DNA of 64,000 nt from Nonomuraea gerenzanensis (GTDB lineage: Bacteria; Actinomycetota; Actinomycetes; Streptosporangiales; Streptosporangiaceae): positions 11,400,501 through 11,464,500 of the forward strand of contig NZ_CP084058.1 of the NCBI RefSeq assembly GCF_020215645.1, in the 5' to 3' direction. Numbering within the stretch: position 1 is the first letter of the stretch; every line of letters begins with the position of its first letter. The notes below the pieces were generated by a model. That model searched no databases. It saw nothing but the letters and a program-made list of their open reading frames with translations, and was not told the origin of the DNA. The position numbers were made by a program, and so were the translations under genes. Positions 57,746 through 64,000 of this stretch are shown here, piece after piece.

Positions 57746-58309
57746 TCAATCAGAGGCCAAAAGAGACTTGGCGTAGGTAACCGCCTGCGCGAATCTGACG
57801 CGGTCCTTGGCTTGTGCGTCCGCCCAGATCGGACCGTCAAGGGGGGTTTGGTCGGCAACCTGGCACAACAGGCGTGCGATCACACGGGCCTCGGTGAGTG
57901 TTGCGCCGTCGATGGTCAAGGCGTCGCTGACATCGCAGATGGATTCCACCGATAGGTCAGGCAGGCGGCGCACGGCCTGGAGGCCGCTTCGCAGGAGTGC
58001 CACGTCTGGGAAGTCGGGGCTCTGGGCCATCGCTACGAGGGCTGCGGGAGCTACGCCGAAGGCTTTGGCAGCCTCCTCAAGGTCCGTCTCAGCGACGACC
58101 GCCACAGCCGCTTGCAGGGTGGCTCCCAGCGTGTTGTAGAACTCCCGGATGGAGGCGCGGAGGTCGCCGAGGTAGACGATCCGGTCGATCGGGCCGAGGT
58201 GCTCGCCGTGCAGGAGCTGCGTGAGCAGGGGAGGCTGTTCCATGCGTCGGATCTTGTCAGCTATCGTGTAGGTGTTTCCAGCTCGTACGAGGGGACGCAG
58301 GAGATTCAT
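57746..58309 (-). CDS. Hypothetical protein whose start lies at the attachment site
   Basis: The 187-residue helical protein reads away from attR. Its ATG (58309) is on the host side of the core: here it begins MNLLRPLVRAGNTYTI, while joining to the phage left end would give MYFLRPLVRAGNTYTI, also in frame. A later ATG (58243, MEQPPLLTQL) is an alternative start. In the excised phage it would face the integrase gene across attP. No family is recognised; a recombination-directionality role is only a thought. Confidence 0.55.
   Translation of the reverse strand: MNLLRPLVRAGNTYTIADKIRRMEQPPLLTQLLHGEHLGPIDRIVYLGDLRASIREFYNTLGATLQAAVAVVAETDLEEAAKAFGVAPAALVAMAQSPDFPDVALLRSGLQAVRRLPDLSVESICDVSDALTIDGATLTEARVIARLLCQVADQTPLDGPIWADAQAKDRVRFAQAVTYAKSLLASD
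58287..58309 (+). other. attR: Prophage right attachment site (attR), core ACGCAGGA at 58295-58302
   Basis: The sequence matches attL over the core and encodes the same residues in the frame of the acyl-CoA dehydrogenase (YEGTQEIH). Left of the core is phage DNA; right of it is the displaced native 3' end of the host gene. The distance between cores gives a prophage of 54,449 bp. Confidence 0.8.
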
Positions 58310-58357
58310 ACGCTGGTGCTGGGTGAGGCGTTGACGGGGATGGCGGCTTACCGGTGA
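58287..58357 (+). pseudogene. Displaced native 3' end of the acyl-CoA dehydrogenase gene
   Basis: The frame encodes YEGTQEIHTLVLGEALTGMA followed by AYR and a stop, the same length as the phage-supplied end at 3838-3908 (YEGTQEVHLLTLGKALTGLD then AFR). It lacks a start and promoter and is a remnant. It shows that this is the original C-terminus of the host gene. Confidence 0.85.
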
Positions 58358-58406
58358 TGGAGGCGTCGCGGGCAGGGCGGTAATCTCTGTACCCTTGCTC
58401 GTGCGA

Positions 58407-58482
58407 GGGGCGTTAGCTCAATTGGCAGAGCTGCGGACTTTTAATCCGTAGGTTCCGGGTTCGAGCCCCGGGCGCCCTACCA
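58407..58482 (+). tRNA. tRNA-Lys (TTT)
   Basis: Acceptor GGGGCGT/GCGCCCT, D-arm TTAGCTC...GAGC, anticodon stem GCGGA/TCCGT with loop CTTTTAA, T-arm ending GTTCGAGCCCCGGG, and an encoded CCA. Unlike the phage tRNAs it carries CCA, as a host gene does. A tyrosine integrase gene follows, so its 3' end is the likely attachment site of the second element. Confidence 0.95.
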
Positions 58483-58678
58483 CTCCATAAGTGCAGGTCG
58501 AAAGCGCTTTCTTCGAGGCGGTGACACGACGCCGGCGAGACCGCCTAGAAGATCATGTTCCCCCGATGTTCCCGCATCTCACCACGCAACGGTGAAAAGT
58601 CCGTTCGTTGATGCGAGTCGTGACCGTCTGTGCCAGCTGCTTCCTTCACCATGCGTCCCTGGACCGTCAGGGGGAGTT
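58483..58678. other. Spacer between tRNA-Lys and tyrosine integrase
   Basis: No gene is seen. This segment would hold the integrase promoter and part of the attachment region of the second element. A GTG at 58592 opens the integrase frame early but the encoded residues before 58679 do not look conserved. Confidence 0.4.
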
Positions 58679-60091
58679 GTGGCGCGAATCATCGAACGCA
58701 TGGCCAAGAACGGCGCGAGATCGTGGCTGGTGAAGTGGCGTACAGGTGGGGGAAGAGGCGGAAAGGAAGACTTCGAGACCTGCTACGAGCGGCCGATCGC
58801 CGAAGATTTCGCGACCTTGGTCGAGCTCAGCGGCGAGAATCGTCCGCACGGCTACCCCAAAGGCTGCCATGGCGTCGAGGACCCACACTTCGACGGCACA
58901 CTTGACGCCGACATGCCGACCTTCGAGCAGTACGCGCGCCACGACTACGCCACCCGGCTCGGGGCCGCCCCCACTCAGCGCTTCGTCTACCTGACCGAGG
59001 CCGAACGGCATGTCTTCCCCTTCTTCGGCCACCTGCCCCTGGATCGGGTCACCCGTCGGGTGCTGCGCGAATGGGCGGAATGGATGCTCGCCAAACCATC
59101 CGCACGCAACGAACACCAGCCCGCCCCTCGCATGTCGGATGAGCAGGCGGCACGACGATGGGCACGAACCAACGACGTCGCGGTCAAGAAGACCGGACGC
59201 GTGCCGCCCGGCGTACTGCGGCAGTGGCGGGACGCAGGCTCCCCCCGACCCGCACCACCGGCCCCCGCGACGCTCTCCCCGGCCACGGCGGCGAAGGTTT
59301 ATCGGGGAGCGATCAAGCCGGTCTTCAAGGCGGCCATGCAGCAGGGTGAGAACGGCGAGCCACCGTTTCTCAGCTCATCTCCCTGTGACGGTTTCCGCCT
59401 GCCGACCGGCCCGGTGACCGCCCGCGCCATCCTGTACGGCCCCGAGGTCGACACCTACCTCCAAGCGGTCCACGACATCGACCCGGACACTGCCTTGTTC
59501 ATTGTGACCGAGATGGCCACCGGCCTGCGGTGGGGTGAGATCGCCGGGCTCCACGTGTCCGGCCTGGATCCGGTCGGCTGCGTGATCCATGTAGTTCAGA
59601 CGTACGCCTATCTACTCGACGAGACGACCGGCCGCCGGCGATGGCAGCTCAGGCTCTACCCGAAGGGTAAGAAGCAGCGCGACGTGCCCATCTGCCACGA
59701 ACTGGCGACGCTCCTGGCGCGCCGCGCAAACGGTCGGGATCCTGGCCAGCCCCTCTTTCAGGGACGCGGAGGCGGCTACATCGATTACGCCAACCAGCGC
59801 AACAACGTGCTGCAGCCCGCCCTCGAACGCGCTCACCAACGCGGCCTGGCCAAGCACATCACCCCACACGCACTTCGACACACCATGATCACTATGCTCC
59901 GCGACGGCGGCGTCGCACCAGGAGTCATGCAACTCATCGCCGGACACAAGTCCTACCAGACAACCGCGGGATACTCCGGTCAGCACACCCCCGCCCAACG
60001 AACGCTCATCCTCAACTCCGTCCATCCCGTCATCAAGGCAGCAGCATTCCTGTTCAGCGATCCAGGACACGATGGGGAAACCTCGCCGTAG
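58679..60091 (+). CDS. int: Tyrosine recombinase (integrase of a second element)
   Basis: The 470-residue protein has an N-terminal arm-binding/SAM-like part and a C-terminal catalytic domain with MATGLRWGEIAGL (first Arg), HALRHTMITML (His-x-x-Arg-His), GHKSYQTT (His) and AGYSGQH (Tyr nucleophile). It integrates a mobile element, most likely at the adjacent tRNA-Lys. GTG at 58679 follows AGGGGGAG. It lies outside the serine-integrase prophage, so two independent elements sit side by side. Confidence 0.9.
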   Translation: MARIIERMAKNGARSWLVKWRTGGGRGGKEDFETCYERPIAEDFATLVELSGENRPHGYPKGCHGVEDPHFDGTLDADMPTFEQYARHDYATRLGAAPTQRFVYLTEAERHVFPFFGHLPLDRVTRRVLREWAEWMLAKPSARNEHQPAPRMSDEQAARRWARTNDVAVKKTGRVPPGVLRQWRDAGSPRPAPPAPATLSPATAAKVYRGAIKPVFKAAMQQGENGEPPFLSSSPCDGFRLPTGPVTARAILYGPEVDTYLQAVHDIDPDTALFIVTEMATGLRWGEIAGLHVSGLDPVGCVIHVVQTYAYLLDETTGRRRWQLRLYPKGKKQRDVPICHELATLLARRANGRDPGQPLFQGRGGGYIDYANQRNNVLQPALERAHQRGLAKHITPHALRHTMITMLRDGGVAPGVMQLIAGHKSYQTTAGYSGQHTPAQRTLILNSVHPVIKAAAFLFSDPGHDGETSP

Positions 60092-60144
60092 GTTACGATT
60101 CGTGTCTGCTTGGTCGCCTGGCGGAAATCGCGCAGGATAGATCC

Positions 60145-60470
60145 GTGGATTTGTGGGCCGAATGGGACGACCCGGTCGAGCTACGAATGCGGTTGGACGC
60201 CGCCTTGGTCGAGATCGCAGAGTTGCGTGAGGAGAACGACCGGCTCAAGCATCTTCTCCGTCAGCGAGTCTCGGCTTCGCGCGAGCACGACGCCGCCGAT
60301 CCTGATCAGACCTCCGCTGCCTGCGTCAACCCGCCGCAGGACGGCTTGCCATATGCGGACGTGTCGTCGCCTCCGTCTGCGAAGCTCGCCTTGTTCAAGG
60401 CGTTGTTCGTCGGCCGCCGCGATGTGTATGCGACCCGCTTCTTCAGCCGCAAGTCCGGACGGCACGGGTG
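60145..60470 (+). pseudogene. 5' part of a TOTE-type primase-helicase gene, broken by a frameshift
   Basis: The frame starting GTG at 60145 gives a coiled coil (RLDAALVEIAELREENDRLK) and the conserved start of the TOTE-type archaeo-eukaryotic primase domain ([20 protein letters not shown] then [11 protein letters not shown]). At the run GTGGGCCC (60468-60475) the homology continues in the -1 frame ([12 protein letters not shown]); the original frame runs to a meaningless tail ending at 60534. One missing base, a sequencing error, or a programmed shift could explain this. Confidence 0.75.
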
Positions 60471-62774
60471 GGCCCTGCGGAGAAGGAGTTCTGGCGTAAA
60501 CGGGACGACGCCGAGCGGGAGTTCCTGCCGCTGACGGACGAGGTTCTCATCGCGCACCTGAGCCGAACCACCGACGGGCGCGACTCCCATGTTGGGCTGT
60601 ATCCGATGCTGCCCGACGACACCTGCCAGTTGCTGGCGTGCGATTTCGACGGCGCGGGCTGGCAGGGCGACGCCACCGCCTACGCGGAAGCCTGTACGCG
60701 GGTGGGCATCCCTACGGCGGCGGAGATTTCCCGGTCGGGAGCCGGTGCCCACGTGTGGATGTTCTTCACCGAGCCCGTCCTGGCCGCGTCGGCACGTACC
60801 ATCGGCATGGGACTGTTGCGTGAGGCGATCGACCGGCGAGGCACGATGTCGCTGGCCAGCTATGACCGGCTGTTTCCCGCGCAGGATTCGCTTCCGGTCA
60901 AGGCGGCGGCCCGGTTCCGGTTCGGGAATCTGATCGCGCTGCCGTTGCATGGCAGCAGTCGGGAGCAGGGCACAACGCTGTTCTGCGACCCACGAAACTG
61001 GCAGCCTTATGAGGACCAGTTCGCGTTCCTGTCCGGTGTGCGCCGGCTACGCCCGGTCGAGGTGGATGCACTGGTGAAGCGGTTCGGCCAGATCGACGCC
61101 GGACCGTCGACGTCGGGCAGGCTACCGGCCAAACCGCATAGGGAAGCGCTGGGTGTCGCTCCTCAACAGGTGCACGCACGGCTCGGCGCCATGCTGGCGA
61201 TTTCGACCGACAGCCTGCCCGCGCCACTGATCGCCGCTCTCAAACACCTGGCCGCCTTTCACAACCCAGAGTTCTACCGGCGGCAGTCGATGCGGTACTC
61301 CACCTTCGCCACTCCGCGCTTCGTACGCTGCTTCGACGACAGCGACCCCGACTGGCTACGACTCCCACGAGGGCTGGCGGAGCAAGCGGAACATCTGATC
61401 GGGGCAGCGGGCGGCGCCATCGAGATCACCACCACGGTGCCGGACCATGACCCCATCGCGGTGCGTTTCACTGGTGAGCTGACGAATGTACAGACCGAGG
61501 CGGTCACCGCGATGGCCAAGCACCTCACGGGAGTCCTGATGGCGCCACCCGGCGCGGGCGAGACCGTGATGGCCTGCGCACTGATCGCCCGGCACCAAGT
61601 ACCAACTGCGATCATCGTGAACCGCGCCGAACTGCTCGACCAATGGAGAGACCGGCTGACGATGTTCCTCGATCTTGACGGAGCGCAGGTGGGTGCCAAG
61701 GGCAGGGGCAAGGACAAGCGGCACGGAGTCGTCGATGTCATCATGCTGCAGTCCGTTGCCCACCGCGACGCCGACCCATCGCTACTGGACGCGTACGGCA
61801 TGGTCATCGTCGACGAATGTCACGCGGTCGGTGCTCCGGCCGCCGAGGCCGCCATCCGTCAGGTGGCCGTGAAGCGCTGGATCGGGCTCTCGGCGACGCC
61901 GTACCGGGCCGACCAGATGGACGCGCTCATCACCATGCAGTGCGGACCGATTCGGCATGAGATCACCTCTGAGGTGTCTTTCGCCCAGCGGCTCATTGTG
62001 CACGCGACCGGCTTCAGCACCGAGGAGATCGGAAACGACGGCATCTCCTTCCAAGCGATCTATGGCGAACTGGCCGCAGACGAGACCCGGACCGCCCAGA
62101 TCGCCGCTGACGTCGCGGACGCGGCGAGCCGAGGCAGGAACAGCCTCCTGTTGACCAACCGAATGGAACACCTCGAACGCTTGGCTGCGGCCCTGGAGGA
62201 CAAGGGCATGACCGTGACACTCCTTCACGGGCAGCTCAGCACCGCAGAACGCGACCGCGTCCGCACCCGCCTTGCCGATGCCGGGACAGGCCCGCTGGTG
62301 CTCTTGGCCATCGACAAGGTCGCAGGCGAAGGATTCGATCTGCCGCGACTGGACGCCCTGTTCCTCGCGATGCCGATCTCGTTCAAAGGCAAGGTGATCC
62401 AGCATGTCGGCCGGATCATGCGAGAAGCCGCCACCAAGCACGGCGTCGAAGTCCACGACTATCTGGACGCACAAGTCCCACAGTTGGAACGCATGTACGG
62501 CAAGCGGCGCCGCACCCTCACCCGCCTTGGCTTCACCACCACAACGTCCGGCTCAAATGAGCACCCACCAGCCACCGACGCTCCCCCGCGCCCTTCCTCG
62601 CCAAAGACACCAGCAGAGATCACACGTCCAAGCGACCAGCAGCCGACCGCATCGCAGGTGCGCGCGTGGGCTCGTGAACATGGACTCCCGGTCGCCGACT
62701 GCGGCAGACTCCGCCCTGAGATCTGGGAAGCCTGGCATGCCGCCGCCGATATTACGCCCGGGGAGAATCCCTGA
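60468..62774 (+). CDS. TOTE-type AEP primase / SF2 helicase, with Walker A Lys-to-Glu change
   Basis: The 768-residue frame starts inside the primase domain ([53 protein letters not shown]) and continues into a superfamily 2 helicase. Motif Ia region is normal, but the Walker A loop reads [10 protein letters not shown]: Glu (GAG at 61560) replaces the ATP-binding Lys, which should abolish ATPase activity. Motif II is VDECHAVG, motif [12 protein letters not shown], and motif [12 protein letters not shown]. The C-terminus ([20 protein letters not shown]) resembles the Lsr2 DNA-binding domain. TOTE systems are regarded as biological-conflict systems. The gene looks inactivated. Confidence 0.8.
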   Translation: MGPAEKEFWRKRDDAEREFLPLTDEVLIAHLSRTTDGRDSHVGLYPMLPDDTCQLLACDFDGAGWQGDATAYAEACTRVGIPTAAEISRSGAGAHVWMFFTEPVLAASARTIGMGLLREAIDRRGTMSLASYDRLFPAQDSLPVKAAARFRFGNLIALPLHGSSREQGTTLFCDPRNWQPYEDQFAFLSGVRRLRPVEVDALVKRFGQIDAGPSTSGRLPAKPHREALGVAPQQVHARLGAMLAISTDSLPAPLIAALKHLAAFHNPEFYRRQSMRYSTFATPRFVRCFDDSDPDWLRLPRGLAEQAEHLIGAAGGAIEITTTVPDHDPIAVRFTGELTNVQTEAVTAMAKHLTGVLMAPPGAGETVMACALIARHQVPTAIIVNRAELLDQWRDRLTMFLDLDGAQVGAKGRGKDKRHGVVDVIMLQSVAHRDADPSLLDAYGMVIVDECHAVGAPAAEAAIRQVAVKRWIGLSATPYRADQMDALITMQCGPIRHEITSEVSFAQRLIVHATGFSTEEIGNDGISFQAIYGELAADETRTAQIAADVADAASRGRNSLLLTNRMEHLERLAAALEDKGMTVTLLHGQLSTAERDRVRTRLADAGTGPLVLLAIDKVAGEGFDLPRLDALFLAMPISFKGKVIQHVGRIMREAATKHGVEVHDYLDAQVPQLERMYGKRRRTLTRLGFTTTTSGSNEHPPATDAPPRPSSPKTPAEITRPSDQQPTASQVRAWAREHGLPVADCGRLRPEIWEAWHAAADITPGENP

Positions 62775-62882
62775 CTCTGCGGAAACCGCAGGAGGATGCC
62801 GGCCATCGGCCAGAGTGAAGCTCGGCCACCAGTTACGCTGGAGGTGCAACTCAGGCACCGCGACGGAGGGAGTCGAGCGACG

Positions 62883-63128
62883 GTGAGCGTGGACCTCGAA
62901 CACGAGCCCATCCATGACCTCGCCCGCCGGGTCATCCGGCTGGCCGAGGAGACCCAGCACGCCGCTCAAGTGCTCAAACGCCGCCTGGATGCGCTGGAAC
63001 GCCGCTCCGAAGCCGCCGGCAGGGCCGAACGCATTCTGAGCGTTGCCGCCGGCATGCGGACCCACCTCGGTCGAGACCGACTGTCCGTGGAAGATCTGTA
63101 CGACCCGGACACCGGTCTTCCCGCGTGA
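62883..63128 (+). CDS. VapB-like antitoxin
   Basis: GTG at 62883, following GGAGGGAG, encodes about 81 residues with a helical middle (VIRLAEETQHAAQVLKRRLD) and a C-terminal part ending SVEDLYDPDTGLP. The stop overlaps the start of a PIN-domain toxin gene (GTGA), the usual toxin-antitoxin layout. ATG at 62796 would give a longer form. The family assignment rests mainly on pairing. Confidence 0.65.
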   Translation: MSVDLEHEPIHDLARRVIRLAEETQHAAQVLKRRLDALERRSEAAGRAERILSVAAGMRTHLGRDRLSVEDLYDPDTGLPA

Positions 63129-63514
63129 TCATCGACTCCAGCGCCATCATTGCGGTCATCAACGGTGAGCCAGAGGCCATTCCATTCGCTCACACCATCG
63201 CCGCAAACGTGTGTCGCATCTCGGCCGTCAACTACGTCGAAGCGGCCATCGTGGCGGACAACCGTGGTGAGGCCATGCGCAACGCCTTCGACACGCTCGT
63301 TGATGAGATGGGCCTCATCATCGAGCCGGTAACGCCTCATCAGGCCAGGATCGCGCGCCGGGCGTACCAAACCTACGGCAAAGGCAACAATTCCAAGGCC
63401 AAGCTCAACATGGGCGACTGCTTCGCCTACGCGCTCGCCAAAGACCTCGACCAGCCCCTGCTCTTCAAAGGCGAGGACTTCCCGCACACCGACATCACCC
63501 CCGCACAGCCTTGA
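63125..63514 (+). CDS. vapC: VapC-like PIN-domain ribonuclease toxin
   Basis: The 129-residue protein has the PIN acidic residues: IIDSSAII (Asp near residue 4), AVNYVEAAIVA (Glu near residue 40) and KLNMGDCFAYALA (Asp near residue 99). VapC toxins cleave tRNA or rRNA when not bound by antitoxin. GTG overlaps the antitoxin stop. The pair may stabilise the second integrative element. Confidence 0.88.
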   Translation: MIIDSSAIIAVINGEPEAIPFAHTIAANVCRISAVNYVEAAIVADNRGEAMRNAFDTLVDEMGLIIEPVTPHQARIARRAYQTYGKGNNSKAKLNMGDCFAYALAKDLDQPLLFKGEDFPHTDITPAQP

Positions 63515-63695
63515 CGGTCCAGCAGTCCCTTGCCAAGGTGATCACAGGGGTTCCCGCAGGAGTATCGTGCGCTCCTGTGACTCGGCCCCCTGACGATCCA
63601 ACCGGCGATCGGCATCCTCGACCTGCTGCTGCCCGACCCGTCACCAGCCGGAGCCGAGTGGACCGGCGCGTTCGCACGCTGGATTGGGTGAGAGC
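63515..63695. other. Intergenic region with possible gene remnant
   Basis: A short rightward frame (LTIQPAIGILDLLLPDPSPA and a few more residues) ends at 63690 without a usual start. It looks like the tail of a lost gene. No other feature is evident. Confidence 0.3.
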
Positions 63696-64000
63696 GTGAG
63701 CGAGTACCAGTACTACGAGTTCCTGGCCATCGACCGGCCACTCACCGACCAGCAGCAGGCCGAGGTCCGCGCCCTGTCCACCCGGGCCCACATCACCGCA
63801 ACCAGTTTCACCAACGAGTACCACTGGGGCGACTTCCACGGTGACCCGTCCCGCATGATGGAGCGTTACTACGACGCACACCTGTACCTGGCCAACTGGG
63901 GCACCCACCGGATCATGCTGCGCCTGCCCAAGGCCGTGCTCGACCCCAAGCAGGCCGAACGCTACCGCGTCGGCGAGCAGGTCAGCTCCTGGACCAGCGG
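63696..64000 (+). CDS. Conserved hypothetical protein, N-terminal part (cut by window edge)
   Basis: GTG at 63696 opens SEYQYYEFLAIDRPLTDQQQ and continues to the window end with EYHWGDFHGDP and ANWGTHRIMLRLPK. This N-terminal pattern recurs in actinobacterial proteins of unknown function. The C-terminus is not visible. Confidence 0.75.
   Translation, partial: MSEYQYYEFLAIDRPLTDQQQAEVRALSTRAHITATSFTNEYHWGDFHGDPSRMMERYYDAHLYLANWGTHRIMLRLPKAVLDPKQAERYRVGEQVSSWTS

Noticed and set aside
1..64000. CRISPR array
   Set aside because: No regularly spaced repeats with unique spacers were seen; the only close repeats are the two-copy 15-mers at 36816 and a coiled-coil coding region in the tape measure gene.

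Overview
The window is high-GC actinomycete chromosome carrying an integrated temperate siphovirus of about 54.4 kb. Host sequence runs from 1 to about 3846 and from about 58295 to the end. The host genes (actinobacterial metallophosphoesterase, zincin-like peptidase, PspC protein, acyl-CoA dehydrogenase, GC-rich third codon positions, many GTG starts) suggest a filamentous actinomycete. The genus cannot be fixed from sequence alone.

The prophage sits in the last codons of an acyl-CoA dehydrogenase gene. A large serine integrase lies just inside the left end, and the shared core ACGCAGGA occurs at 3846-3853 and 58295-58302. The phage carries its own version of the last codons of the host gene, so the gene keeps a full-length open frame after integration; the displaced native 3' end remains at 58287-58357. 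Rightward late genes occupy 4.0-27.0 kb: integrase, HNH endonuclease, small terminase, a tRNA cluster, large terminase, portal, scaffold, capsid, head-tail connectors, tail tube, tail chaperones with a classical -1 frameshift site, a 1414-residue tape measure, tail tip, endolysin and small membrane proteins. From 27 to 36 kb runs a leftward operon of small early genes (Lsr2, a serine-recombinase-like protein without the catalytic serine, a DUF3987 protein, many zinc-finger proteins), nearly every few genes separated by a palindromic hairpin. A 1.5 kb non-coding divergent region at 36.1-37.6 kb follows. From 43.6 to 57.7 kb lies the leftward replication module: RNA ligase, family A DNA polymerase, metallophosphoesterase, split primase, RecA-like helicase, nucleases and an HTH protein.

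Between these, at 37.5-43.6 kb, is a self-contained cargo cassette. A divergently transcribed HTH/TPR regulator faces a leftward operon containing a radical SAM/SPASM enzyme, a 43-residue peptide ending in a Cys/Ser-rich tail and overlapping the enzyme's stop codon, and an aminoglycoside-phosphotransferase-like kinase. It looks like a prophage-borne RiPP (modified peptide) system and is the most novel item here.

Two regulatory layers are visible. An asymmetric motif (consensus GTTNTGCAACWTGGTAG) precedes the integrase, the early operon (twice), the helicase operon and the HTH gene, always in the direction of transcription. Downstream of it in two leaders lies a boxA-like element resembling actinobacterial rRNA leaders, each preceded by a small hairpin. 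This suggests processive antitermination through the hairpin-studded operon. Several phage genes appear to start at CTG, and one at ATA.

Immediately right of attR is a tRNA-Lys gene followed by a tyrosine integrase, a TOTE-type primase-helicase broken by a one-base frameshift and a Walker A Lys-to-Glu change, and a VapBC-like pair. This is the left end of a second integrative element whose far end is outside the window.
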